36,228 bases of DNA from Gonium pectorale. Its lineage: Eukaryota; Chlorophyta; Chlorophyceae; Chlamydomonadales; Volvocaceae. The notes below the pieces were generated by a model. It did no database searches and had not been told where the DNA came from. It was given only the letters and a program-made list of their open reading frames with translations. Location of the stretch: contig LSYV01000002.1 of NCBI GenBank assembly GCA_001584585.1, forward strand, positions 2,745,255 to 2,781,482, read 5' to 3'. Positions 8,843 through 20,000 of this stretch are shown in pieces (position 1 is the first letter of the stretch; every line of letters begins with the position of its first letter). The translations under genes and the position numbers were made by a program.

Positions 8843-11797
8843 ATGCTGCAACTAGGAGCGAGCTCGGCGGCCGACCAACCCGCGAGCGACCTGCAGCTCC
8901 GCCAAGCCGTTGCAATCGCCCTGGTTGCCGCAAAGCGACGCCGGCTACAAGCGACTGCAAGCGCTGTCGGCAGCGATGGCGTCGCAGGCGGTGGTGGGGG
9001 TGGTGGCGGCGTCGACGCCGAGGCATGGCGCAGCCGCAGCCAGCAACTCGAGGCGGAGGTACTGCGACTGCGAAGCGGCGCCCGCACGCTGTGTGTCTCC
9101 CTGGGCTGGCCGCTGCCGGGCGAGCAAGCTGCCGCTGGTGCAGGCGGCGGTGGTGATGGCGGCGTGCACGGTGCAGCCGCTTCGCGCGGCGAGGAAGGCG
9201 CCGGCGGCCGCGCGCCGCTCCTGCGCCTGCTGCTGTCTCCCCTGCCTGGAGAAGCCCTCGCGGACAGCGAAGACGCGGATGCGGGTGAGTCTGGTGCGCG
9301 CCTGCAGAGCCTGCAGCTGGACGGGGGTGGGAGTACAGATTGCAGAGGGGTAAACCCCTTGGGACACCCCCCAACACGGCTGTCCGTGGCCGTGAGGAGG
9401 TGCGCTCGTGGACGACCGGCAGCGAGTACGGCTCACGTTCGACCCTTTGGGCACAGGAGCGTTGCGGGCACCATACCTACTTCAAGAGCGCCGTGTGTAG
9501 CGGAAGCATAGCCGCCGCGTCCCGGCACATCGCGCAGGGTGTCCCACACGGGCCTTGCACCGAAGGGCAGGGGTTGGGGGCCCCTTTTCAAGCTGTCGGG
9601 CGAGCCGCTGCCCACGCCGGCGTGCAGCCGTTCATCCCCTCTGCGCGCCTCCCTGCCACACCACGGGAAATTGACGCCATCCCCGCAGACCCCTCGGTGA
9701 CGGATTCCCCGTATACCCTTAATACCCGGCGACTCGGTTATTATTATTGTAACTCCCCGCAGACCTTGGGTGGCCCACCTGGCCCGACGGCGCGGCCTGC
9801 ATCACGCCGGTCGGCGTGGCGGCGGCGGACGAGGAGCGAGCCGCCCTGCTCAGGATGGGCGGCCCGGCGCTAGCGGGATCCAGTGATCTCCCTCACCGCC
9901 AACAACAGCATTACGCGGCCGCCGGCTCTGCCACAGCCCTGGCCCCTGCCAAGGCGCGTGGACTGTCCCGCATGCTGGCCGCCGTGCATTCCCTGGCGGA
10001 GCTGTCGGCGGCCGCCTCCACAGCTGCCAGCGCCTCCGCCGCAGCTGCCGGAGGAACGCGCGGTGGGCTCGCCCAGCGCGGTCCTTCCCGCCATTGCAGT
10101 CTTACCATCGGAGGTGGCGGCGGCGGCCCCTCGGAGCTGCACGCGCGTGCGCTTCGCTACACCGGCAGCCTGCCGCACGAGGCCCTCCTGGGCTTCATCG
10201 AGGGAGTCCTCGTCAGCGGCGGCAGCGGCAGCAGTGGCAGCGATGGCGACGGCGCCGCTGGCGTCACCAACGGCAGCGGCAGCGGCGTGTCCCCCGACGT
10301 CCGCCACGCGCATATACGGCGCGCCGTACAGCTCCTGGCGGCGGTTGTGCACAGCCTGGCCACCAGCGCCGCGGTTGCCGGTAGCAGCAGCAGCAGCAGC
10401 AGCAGCGGCGGTGGCTTTGGAGGCACCGAGCGTAGGGTCACGGCCCAATCTGACGCTGCCGCCGGAGGACGATGTGCGCCGTGCGCCACCGCGGCGGGCG
10501 CAGCTGCACAAGAGCAGCTGTTGCAGGTTTGCCTTGGTGTCAGCCAGGCAGTGGACCGCCTGCTCACGGCCGCCTGCTGCGGCGCCGCCAACACTGCCAC
10601 CGGCGGCTCCACGCGGGTGCCAATGACCGCCGCCTCCGCCGCCTCCGCGGCCGTGGCGGCCCACGTGCTGGCTGAGATGCTGGCGGTTCCAGCGCTGGGT
10701 CAGCACGTGCTGCTCTGTGCGACGGAGCGGGTGCGGGATGTCGGGCGGCAGCTGGCGGAGGGCGCGGCGCGGCGGGCGGCGCCTGCGGCGGGGGGCGGAG
10801 GCGGGCCGGGCGGCCACTGCGGCGCGCAGCAGGAGCCTCCGCCGTCGGCTGCCGAGGGGACAGCGCTCCGGCGCATGGCGGCATCCGCTGCCGCTTTCAA
10901 CCACTCACGACCCCTGTTCGAAATGCTTGTGAGTAGAGGAGGGAGCGGACAGGGAATGCTGGGTGTTGAAACGACGCATACGACGAGCGTAAGCACGAAA
11001 GCTGGGTGAGGCCGCTTGGGGTCCATGCGCAGTGCTACCGCAGAGTACCGTAGTTGAGTAGCTTCGCCCCTCAGGCCCTAACCTAACCCTCGGCTGCGAC
11101 CGGCAAACCCGCCCGCCCTCATGCAGGCGCGCTGCGCCTCACAGCTGCCGGGGTGGTGCTCCCTGGTGACCGCCGTGCCAAAGGCCACAGACGTTGGGCC
11201 CGACTACATCGCCAGCCACGTGCAGGTGCGCAGGAGTGATTGGCTGGGCCGTGCGTCCTCTCCTCGCTGCTCCCTGCCCCTCCGGCCGTGATCGCCTTGG
11301 CCGCCGTGTGGTGGGGCGAGCAGGGGTACCCGCTGCGCAACCCGCATGAAACCGTTGCGTTGCCGTTCGAGCCGTGCGCCTCGTGCCGGTCATGTCGACC
11401 CCTTGGTCGGCCAACGCTGACCAGCCACGTCCAGGTGCTTGCCGACGAACCGCTAACGCCCACTCAACGGCGAGTGCCCTTGCCAGGAGAGTAACGGGAA
11501 TAGCGAGAGCAATTGGGCCCCCTGTAACCACAGGCGCTCCTAGACGCACACAGAATGGCCTTCGGCGACACAGCCCAGTGGCGCGCGGAGCAGCAGCCTT
11601 GGCGGCCGCCTCAGGAGTGTGCAGGACCCATGGCCTTCCCGTTGTATGCCGTGGCGGTTCGAGAGCAGCTGGCGGCCACGGCTGCGGCGCTGGCCGTCGT
11701 TGCTTCGGGCACGGCTGAGTTTGCGGGCTGCGGGCTCGTAGCCCACTGCCGCGCGCTGTGCGGCCGCATCAAGCAGGAGGTACTACTGCCGCAGTAA
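8843..11797 (+). CDS. MEI4: MEI4/PRD2-like meiotic recombination initiation protein
   Basis: Four exons, 8843-9284, 9763-10928, 11127-11225 and 11534-11797 (stop TAA), join in phase to give 656 codons. The N-terminus has RQAVAIALVAAKRR (about residues 21-34), then, after a Gly-rich spacer, a Trp and QQLEAEVLRLR. This pair, an 'LA.A.A...K' helix followed by 'W....LEAEVL.LR', is the conserved N-terminal signature of animal MEI4 and plant PRD2. In that family MEI4 works with REC114 on chromosome axes to promote SPO11 double-strand breaks. The middle is Ala/Gly/Ser-rich with helical blocks such as LPHEALLGFIEGVLVSG and VAAHVLAEMLAVPALGQHVL. The C-terminus is helical. The length is greater than the roughly 390 residues of animal MEI4, because of low-complexity insertions. 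The assignment rests on the N-terminal motif; the exon model is well supported. No TGTAA polyadenylation signal was seen nearby. Confidence 0.65.
10962..11005 (+). repeat. Dispersed repeat, copy 3 (short)
   Basis: It reads GTTGAAACGACGCATACGAC, then GAGCGTAAGCACGAAAGCTG. It sits in intron 2 of the MEI4-like gene, in the sense orientation, just after the splice donor at 10929. Confidence 0.8.
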
Positions 11798-11949
11798 CAA
11801 CGGCGCCCCAGAGCAAAAAGAGCCTTTAAGAGGCAACATACTAAAAGGCGCTGTGGGGGGCTGTGGCTCTCATAGCGTCATAGGCATAGGCGGCGCAGGA
11901 AGCACCGGGCCTCTAAGAGGGCTACCCGAGTCGGGCATCGGCCGTACGG

Positions 11950-12560
11950 CACAATCCCGCGGGTAGACACTCGCGGGCTATTTCGTACCCGGTGGTACCT
12001 GTGGTGGGGCTGCACCGTATGTGGAGAGTGTCCGAGCGGTGTTCTGTGCAAAGTAAATGTCGTCTATCCTACTTCGGTGTGTGACCTCCCTTCCTCGGAT
12101 CTGCACGTAGGAGTGCTCTCGCGCTCCAGGCGCGAGGAGGGGGCGAGGGGCTCAAGCTTTGGGCTAGCGAGGAACGCCTGATGGGCCCCTGTCGGCATTG
12201 TCGTTGCAGTGTATACGTGGCGGTTAGAGCGCTCAGTGGGGGTTATGGCAACCACTGTGTTCCAATCGCCCGCGAGTATGACATGCTCCCCGCGTTCCAG
12301 GGCTCGCTTTCTTACGGTCGCCCGGGCAGTAGCCCCCGACGACGTGGAGCGGTGTGCTGCGATATGCGCGGGGTCGCAATCCTGCAGTGCACGCGATGTC
12401 CCCTGAGGTCGTCGGGGGTAGAGGTGCAGGTGGCGTACGCGGGGTGGCTGGAGTCGGTCGGCTATCGCTAGGGCGACACCTTGGCGACATCTGCAGCCGG
12501 CGTGGTACCTAGTGCGTTCTGGAGGAACGTCTGGTATCCGCGCAGCGCTGACTTGATGGT
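11950..12560 (-). pseudogene. Decayed non-LTR retrotransposon (LINE) endonuclease fragment
   Basis: On the minus strand one frame reads GVALAIADRL, then IAAHRSTSSGATARATVRKR, then ERGEHVILAGDWNTVV. A second frame then continues near 12060-12130 as YVQIRGREVTHRSRIDDIYF. The 'ILAGDWN' and 'SRIDDIY' elements are the late catalytic motifs of exonuclease-endonuclease-phosphatase domains found in L1-type elements. The motifs lie in different frames and an early part near 12490-12540 shifts again, so the copy is broken. No reverse transcriptase was found next to it. Confidence 0.6.
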
Positions 12561-12639
12561 ATGCCGTGCCCGAGTGTTCCTTGTCGTGGTTTTTGTTTCC
12601 GTGAGTGTGAGGATGTCCGCGTGTCAGCCTCGGCATCGA

Positions 12640-13770
12640 GGGCCTGCTGGGTAATGGGCGTCCGGGATGGGCGCGTCGTGGGTTTGGGTGGGGTTGGCAG
12701 TTACTCAGGTTACGTGAGGGTTAAAGCATCGAGACTCTGGGTCAGGGAGGGGTTCTGGCATCTTTCTTGTCGTTGGGCTTGGGGTTTTCCTCAGGGCCCC
12801 CTCTCGTGTCTGGCGTTTGCTCGTGCATCCAGCACCGATCTTGGGTGCTAGGGTGTTGGGAGTGGGGCGGCGCGCAGCCTGGTTATCTTCCATTTTGGGG
12901 ATTCGTCAGGCCGCACGTTTCCCCTTCCTCCGGAGGCCACGAAATTCGTTTGGCTGGGGGCGAATTTGCCCCCACGGGACCGTGCCGTTTTCGTAAACGT
13001 TTCGAGGGGTGCTGCCAGTGGTGCAAAACGAAAACCGAATCATCACACACGTAAGCACCTAATACTTCACCGCCCATCAGGATCACCACGAAACCGATGT
13101 TAATGAATCGGAACTGAGCACCTGGGCACACATCCAAGCAGGGGCCTTGTGAGATGTTGCCGCGGCCGTCCATGATTGGCGGCAGATGGGATCGGACCCG
13201 TACGTTTTGGGCTGTTTGCGGACCCTGGAATTTGTGTGGCTGACGACGGTACGTGGCCTATCAGAACCTCATTTTTCTCAAGTCCGGGTCAAGTTTGCCC
13301 TCTCATTTTTCGTAAATCATGTCCACAACAAGGGGTGTTTTTCGAAAAAACGTTTAAGATAACCAGGCTGGCGGCGCGTGTTTTCTTGGCTGTCTGGGCA
13401 ATAAGAACGGTTCCATGCGGGTGGGGTTAACCATGGTTAACTCGGAGGGTTGGGTCGATGGGCTCGCACACACGTTACATACAGGGCGGGCACAGCGTAA
13501 GGGCAGTGAAAAAGGAGTGGCGAGAGGTGGTGTGCGCAGTTGCCATGAGCTGGGTCGGTGGCAGGCACGGTTGCAGGTGAGACGCAGAGGGACGCAGGTG
13601 AGGGCAGGTGCACGATGGCTGCTGTGCGGAAGCGGGATGGCCCCATACAGCGACCCCACCTCTATCCTTTGGTTCGTAATTTCGTACCCCATAGTGTTAA
13701 GAGCTTGATGAATAGGGCACATCACAGCCTGGCCAGCGTCCGACACGTGCGTGTCATGAGGCAGGCGCCA
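12640..13770. other. Unassigned region, no supportable gene
   Basis: Open frames here are short or overlap on both strands with no family resemblance. The base composition is more mixed than in the genes, with T-rich patches such as CTCATTTTTCTCAAG and CTCATTTTTCGTAAATC near 13270-13320. It could contain upstream exons of the orphan exon at 13818-14179 or an old mobile element. Confidence 0.4.
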
Positions 13771-13817
13771 TCCGGTGGCATTGTGTGAGCCACCAAATGT
13801 TCTTTGCATGCGTGCAG

Positions 13818-14179
13818 GTGACCTTCTCGAGCGTGTGGACACCAAGGTGGAAGTGCTTGCGGCCGAGGTCAAGGCCGAGCTAAGGGGCATGAAGGCCATG
13901 TTAACCGGGATCAAGGCCGGGCAGGACAACGTTCCACACAGGAACTTCAACGGCATGAGCCGGATGGGGGAGCACGAGCTGCAACTGCTCAAAGCGGAGA
14001 CGAGCGAAAACGTCGGCCAGTACCCGCCACGTGAAATTTTCCCGGCAACCCTGCACCAGATTGAGAGCCTCAGCAACTCCAACCTGGACGCGCTCGAGGA
14101 CTTCTATGGGATCGCCTTCGAAGGCAAAAGCCTGGCGGTGAGGCAGGCGAAATTCAAGTGCTTCATTGGCGCGTGCTGA
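13818..14179 (+). CDS. Orphan terminal exon: coiled coil plus SAP-like C-terminus, hypothetical
   Basis: An acceptor (GCGTGCAG) ends at 13817. The following frame runs 120 codons to a TGA at 14177-14179. The first third is a charged amphipathic helix (LLERVDTKVEVLAAEVKAEL). The end reads FPATLHQIESLSNSNLDALE, then FYGI, then a basic Arg/Lys/Phe-rich close. This helix-loop-helix pattern resembles SAP/HeH modules and C-termini of many volvocine hypothetical proteins as I remember them. No upstream exons were found. An ATG in frame at 13775 could instead make it a 134-codon single-exon gene. The opposite strand is also open (13354-14082) but reads as low-content sequence. It could be a gene fragment. 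Confidence 0.45.
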
Positions 14180-15640
14180 GGTGTGGCCGGAGGGCTGCAT
14201 ATGTGCGTGAAGCAGATTCATGACACGGCTCGGCACAGGCACTGGCACTAGAGTATTTTGTGGTTCGCTCCTCGTCATGCACGGCGCCGCTGTAGAGCAT
14301 GGGCAACAGCGCGATGCGAACGGCTGGCATACCGGCATCGTTGTGCGAGAGCCCGCATTGGAGATCATGGCGACACACAAATGAGACTGCGGCAATGTGG
14401 TACTGTTGCAAGGTTTTGGTGCGCCCTTGGCATCTGGCGGCGTCAAAGGCATGATGTTCGCCATGCTTCGTCGGCAAACTATGATACGAAGCTTGTTGCA
14501 TTGTCCATGCTGGCGTCACGCCGCCCAAACTTGTCGGCCCACTGCCCGTACTTGGGGAGCCAGCGGAGCACGTCCTGCCCCGTCTCGTTGCTGATGAGTT
14601 GGTACGTGTTGCGCTCGAGATCCCAGGGGGGAACAGACGGTGCACGGCTGGCGGCGCGGGAACGAGCAGTACCGGTAGCTACTGCAGTACACAACAAACA
14701 AGATCGGCGTGGGGAAACGGCATGCGCGCCGTTGTCTCATGCGCGCCGGTTTCTCTTTTTTTGGGCGGAGCCCCCGCCGCGAAGCGGCTTTGGGGGTGGG
14801 GGCGGAGCCCCCAGGGATTGGGCGTGGTCTCCGTCCGTCCGCCAGGTCCGCCCCTCCGTCCGTCCGTCAGTCCGCACCAAACTCAATCCCACGCACAACC
14901 AATTATTGCAGTCTCATACTAATACTATTCCTTATATTTGTGTAGAATTTCATAGCCGTTGATTAGCATTTGGCGATGGTCCACGCGTCCATGGGCCGGT
15001 CAGCATTGGAAAGCTGCCCCACCCAAACAACGTCAACTGCGCCGGAAAAAGGCTAAAAAAATACCGTGAGATATGTACATACCGCTGCTAGGCGTCCGGC
15101 CTCTGATTTTCTTGCTGGCGCTCACAATTCTCGCAACCATGTCAACTCATGGGCCAGCAGGACCCGGCTCGGTCACGACTAAACCCGCACAAGCCAAGCG
15201 GGGCTTCTCCAACGAGCGTTGGTGCCCACTTGAGGACAAACACTGGGGTTCATGACGGGTTGACACGGCTGTGTCTATTTTTCCTACCCCTTCGGGTGGG
15301 TGCGTGCGGGTGCGGGTCATGTCGAACCGGTTGCCCCTGCCCATGCATCCGGCTACGGTACACATACACGCTCCACCCTTCATGACCTGAATCCCCGGTA
15401 CGGTCTCACGGGGCTCCGCCCTTTTCCAAGCTTCAAGTAAGCTTTTCCCCTACTTGTTCTCATCAGCGGGTGCTGATGGAGCTGGGCGGCGGCAGGCTTG
15501 GGGGCTGCAGGCCTGGGGGTCCCCGGGTGGGCGCTCGTGGCCACTCCGTCTGGTGCCATCACGACTCCACATCTCGAACGAGCAGGGAGGCCCAGCGGCT
15601 GAAACTGGAGCTTGTCCCTGTGGCCAAGGCGCGTCGTGGT
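14180..15640. other. Intergenic, repeat-like region
   Basis: No complete gene is seen. Two weak coding-like segments are present. Minus 14479-14697 ends in WDLERNTYQLISNETG and LRWLPKYGQWADKFGRRDA. Plus 15073-15255 ends in NERWCPLEDKHW, loosely like the start of a Myb/SANT repeat. Neither has convincing flanking exons. The GC-rich hairpin block at 14762-14880 lies between them. Confidence 0.4.
14762..14880. repeat. GC-rich hairpins followed by CCGT tetranucleotide repeat
   Basis: The block reads GGGCGGAGCCCCC, then GCCGCGAAGCGGC (a perfect 5-bp stem with a GAA loop), then GGGGGCGGAGCCCCC (a perfect 6-bp stem with a GGA loop). About 20 bases later come imperfect CCGTCCGTCCG tracts. A related fragment is seen near 15408-15420 (CACGGGGCTCCGCCC). 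It resembles interspersed palindromic filler rather than a gene-specific terminator. Confidence 0.65.
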
Positions 15641-15651
15641 GTTATGAACTC

Positions 15652-15829
15652 GGCGGCCGCCTCTGGAGTGTGCATGGCCCATGTCCTTCCCGTTGTATGC
15701 CGTGGCGGTTCGAGAGCAGCTGGCGGCCACGGCTGCGGCGATGGCCGTCGTTGCTGCGGGTACGGCTGAGTTGGTGGGCTGCTCGTAGCCCACTGCCGCG
15801 CGCTGTACGGCCGCATCAAGCAGGAGGTA
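15652..15829 (+). pseudogene. Truncated, frameshifted duplicate of the MEI4-like gene 3' end
   Basis: It aligns by hand to 11601-11782, within the last exon of the MEI4-like gene. Both start GGCGGCCGCCTC and end ATCAAGCAGGAGGTA. I count about ten substitutions and a single 4-base deletion. The deletion falls after GCTGAGTTGGTGGGCTG and brings TAG into frame. The copy lies about 3.9 kb downstream in the same orientation. No homology to the preceding MEI4 exons was seen, so this is a partial duplicate without start or promoter. Confidence 0.85.
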
Positions 15830-17071
15830 TTAGCAGTAGCAACGTCACCCGCAGTAGCAACGTCAACCCAGCACAGGATGAATCCTCAAGAGGTATCATC
15901 CGACTGCAATTGTAAGGGCTGCCATGGCGGGGTGGGGTCAGTGGGGTGCGGCTGTGAACAACCAGGTCATACGAGAGCATGGGCGTCAAAATATGACACT
16001 GTTTAGGGAGGATACCCCTCTACTTGGATGCATGTGGATGAACGAAACCCTTCGTTCGGTGCACGGGTGGCAGGACAACATACGGGTGGCGGACCGTTCG
16101 AGCTGCCCTCGTCACAGAATGGGTTAGGCTTTATGAATACATTCTAGTCCACCAAGGCTTGCAAGAGACCGCTGTACATTTCTGGGACCTGGGACCGCAC
16201 CGTCTCCCTCGTCCCATTTGTTATTCTTAGCATTGTTGTCTTTAAGGACTGACAAATGGTTTGGACCTCCAAGGATGCTGGAACGGCCGACGAGAGGCAA
16301 TAACACCCTGGAACATGCCTTAGACCAAGGGCATACAGCAATGAATTGGCAACTATCAGCAGGACCATCTGGTTAGGCGGACATTTGCGGAGATGCCAGG
16401 CAGTGTTTCAAGGAGCCAGAGCGGCCTCTCGCAATCGAGCTTTAGCTCGGCTCCATCGGTCGTCAGCAGGTAGGCGGGAAGTCGACAATGGCAGAGTTGC
16501 GTGGGTGTCCTGGGCCTGGGCGCGTGGCGACCGGCAGGGTAACCTCTGCATGGGGGACCGCGGGTTGCGGCGCCCGTTGTTTTATCCACGACGCACGGTA
16601 TGGCAGGCGTGTCCAGCGGTCCCGCAGTCACAGCGGTGTAATTCCCCGGGCTCGCGTGACGCCCGCGCGGGCGGTCCAGCGTAGCAGACCAACGTGGGTT
16701 ATGCCGGCCGCAGGTTCGAGGATGGCGCGAGCAACGAGCTTCTGGACTGGGGCGAGGTGCGGAGGAACAACGGCAGGACACTCCTCCAGAGCGCCTGCTG
16801 CCGGCGGGAAGCAACCCAAACCTGCCCCCCGGCGGGGCGGACGACATAGGTCCCTTAGACGCGAGCCTTGGACCGCGGCCGTGCGTGCGGCGACACGGTG
16901 TAGGACGGGTAGCAACGCGACTGGCGTGTGTGTGCGCACGTGCGGGGTCACTGGAGGAGGTGCGCGGCGCCGCAGCCCGAAAGGCCAGCCGCGGCCCCAT
17001 CGGTCGTTGCGTCGATCCTCGCCGAACCTGGCGTCGAACCCACGGATGGAGTTCCCCAACAACCCGCACAG
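15830..17071. other. Region upstream of the TmcB-like gene; first exon not found
   Basis: It should contain the promoter, 5' leader and initial coding exon of the large plus-strand gene. The frame of the first recognised exon is open upstream to 16913 but has no ATG, so an upstream exon is expected. A plus ORF at 15924-16127 (67 codons) has no recognisable family. GC-rich overlapping frames between 16356 and 17069 look random. Confidence 0.4.
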
Positions 17072-20000
17072 GGGTTCGTCGTGGGCGTGTACGGCGTGCT
17101 GTTCACGATCGTCAAGGAGCGGTACAACACGGGAGTCCGGTGGCTGCTCATCAAGTGGGTTTGCGGCTGCACAAGCGGCTAACCGTCCCTAGCCCTGACC
17201 AACCGCCGTATGGATCTGGGTCTCCCGGCGGGGTCGCCTGCGCGTGTGCTCTTGGGCACCGCGTGTCAGATTGCTGGACAGGAATACGGCCGTGTGGTGT
17301 GTAACGGTCTGGCACGCCCTGCAATGGCCCCTGCAAGCGCGGCCAGCTGGCGGGGTGCAGGGCTGCGGACCTAGGCCGTGCCGCATGCCCCTGTGCGTAG
17401 CGCGCGCTAGCAAATCAGGCCTACGCACGATGCCGAATGACGATTGTAATTGACGAGCGGAGGCGCTCGGTGAGGATGTCGGTATTGACGGGCCAGGTGC
17501 ATGACTGAATGTGACGAGGCTGCTTTGCGCGCCCTCCACACGCTCGCCCCTTCGCCGCCGCCCCCCTGCTGCCTCATCGCCGCAGACTCGCCCTCGACTT
17601 TGCCCAGCTGTTCACGGTGGTGTTCAAACCATCAGACGGCTGGATCATCGACGAGGACCTCTGGTGGGTTCAAAACTGCGGCATGTTGGGACTTCAGTCT
17701 GACGTGTCCGGCAGCCCTTATCAGCGGCCTGAGGCCCGGCGTTTCCGGACGGCGCTGGTTGGGTGTCGGCTGACCTCGGTGGGCAGCTGCTGAGTACGCG
17801 TATGTGGAGCTGTGCGCAAGGGCGCTCCAGGCCGCGTGTCCTACGGGAGAGCGGTCGATTCGGGAGTTGTGCACGGTCTGCCTGTATCCTCAGCCGGCGA
17901 CGGAAACGGGGGTTGCTCGGCTACCAGCATGGCAACGGGGCCGCGGCGTCGTCCCCAGGCGGCCCGGGGCGTAAGGCCGACGGGATTGGCAGGACGGCCA
18001 AGGGTGGCTGGCCTGCGCTCGCCCACCATCTTCACTGCTTGTGACAGCTATAAGCTGCGCATGCGGAGGCGAAGCCGCAGCTGACGCAAAGCCTCCGGCT
18101 CCGCCCTGCCCCTTCCTGCCGTTGCTGCAGGCTGTGGAAGCTACTGCGGATGTTGCAGTTCGTGGACTGGATACGGCCGCGGGTGAGTCGAGCAGCCCAC
18201 CGCCGCCAGCGTCGGGGCCTTTGTCGTTCGCCCTTTGTTTAGGATGTGAAGCGCGTGCTCAATGCAACATAGCAACAAGATGGCCAGGCCGCCATGATGA
18301 ACTGGCCGTCCTCTGTCTCTGTGCACCTGTCCTGCTCAGCCGCTAAACCGCTCGTATCCTGTGCGCCATGGCCCCGTGCCTGGCTGTGCCCACCCAGTCT
18401 CAACACGTCGTCACCTGCTCCTCCCCAGGGCTACAGCATCTTCCTGGCGGCCCTGTACACAATGATCGGCCTGCTGGCGGTGGCCGTGGCGCTGTCGGCG
18501 TGGGTGGCGTGGTGCTTCCAGCACCGCAGCTTCCCGTTTGTATGGTGAGGCCTCGGGCGCGGATGCGGCGTGCGTGGCGGGATGGGACGGTCCGGGCGCC
18601 GTTCGGGTCTACAGCGCGGAGGGCGGATGGGGCACAGGGGCTGATGGGCGGGGTAGAGGGGGACCCACGGCCGGCGACGCAAGCTGCTACGGGCCCCGAG
18701 CCATCAGGGTCAGGGGTAATGCTGCGTCGCTGTGGGGAGCGACGGTGGGGGCAGATGCAACGTGGGGTCACGCCGGCTCCTGCTGCATACCCCCTGCACC
18801 GCAACAACTCGATCCCCCTCCCCTGCCGTGCTGGGTCTTGCCAGCTGGTCTCAGTTGTGTCTGCATGCCGCACCGGCCCTCACCGCCCTGTCAGCGTCGC
18901 GGACGGCCCGCGTTGGCTTCTGGCGCCCTGCTCTAACTATGCCCACTGACTCTACTCTGCCCCCGTGCTTGCCACCAGGCCCATCAAGGTGTTGCGTGTG
19001 TACGCCAACATATTCTTCCACGTGCTGGTAAGCGGCGGGGTGGCGGGCCAACGACATGACGATTGGGGACGATTGGGGAGCCCGGAAGTCTGGCGGGTTT
19101 GCACGGCTTTCCAGTAGAGGTTCTGGGTCCTGTATGTCCTGTTCGTGCTCTGGCTCCTCGTCCATGTGCTGGCGAGCGGTACCGCGGACCAGGGGCCCGG
19201 GCTTGGCCGGCCGGATAGGAGTGCTGAGGGCCTGTTGCCCTTGATCCCCCGCCGTGCTGCCGAGCTGCAAGCGGGCCCCCCCGAATCCTGGGCGGGGCTT
19301 GAGGTCTGGGGGTGCGGGAGAGTGTCATGGGAGGGAGAGGGTCCCTGCGCGGAGAGCTCCGGTGGTTGTGGGGATACGCCTGTGGGCCACTGACGAACTA
19401 CTGCCGCCGCTACCCGCTCGGTGGTTCCCTGCCCACAGGACGTGGCGACGCTCACTCTGCTGCAGCTGCCATTCGACTGTAGGTCTGCCATATTGGACGC
19501 AGCGGGACTGGGTGCTCGCGCGTGTGTGCGGAAAGCAGCGCCCCAGAGCTGCCGCAGCGGCGCTGCCGGGCAGCGGGGACGGTAGGGGATGGTCGGAGGT
19601 AATGCACTGGCCGCAACCGTAAGCTCACCTTGGCCCCCGCACCGACGAAAAACCTTTGCGTACTTCATTCGTTCCTCCGGCCCTGCAGGTCGCTGGATAG
19701 GCTACCGTCAAGAGGTCCAGAACCACCTCGCCATCTTCCCCAGCATGGGTGAGCCTGGGAAGGAAGCGGGGGGCCATTGCAGGACTGCCGCTGCGTCGGG
19801 ATCTTTGGTAAGGCGCCAGATGCTGACGCTTGGCGCATGGTGTGAGGCTCTTGAGGCGCTGGTAGGATTGATGCATTGAACCCGGAATGCCAAGCCCGCA
19901 CGCCCCTGCGTTACGTCCTCGGGCCCTTACAACCCTCTCTCCCGCTCGTCGCGCTGCCGGGCCATTCTCTACTGGCATCGTCGCCTCCCGCCCGTCCCTT

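Noticed and set aside
9870..10904. A 344-codon minus-strand frame opposite the MEI4-like exon 2
   Set aside because: It is antisense to a well-supported exon, and its Arg/Ala/Gly-rich content is what GC-rich codon bias produces on the opposite strand.
11070..11095. A telomere-like tract (CCCTAACCTAACCCT)
   Set aside because: It is only two to three units in an intron and does not match the TTTTAGGG type expected in volvocine algae, so it is probably chance.
16356..17069. Long overlapping frames on both strands upstream of the TmcB-like gene
   Set aside because: Both strands are open at once, the content is Arg/Pro/Gly-rich, and there is no motif, so they cannot be told from GC-driven chance.
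19118..19178. A hydrophobic stretch (FWVLYVLFVLWLLVHVLAS) that could be an extra membrane exon
   Set aside because: Exons 5 and 6 already join in phase with the family sequence (FFHVL/DVATL). Using this 61-base stretch would shift the frame.
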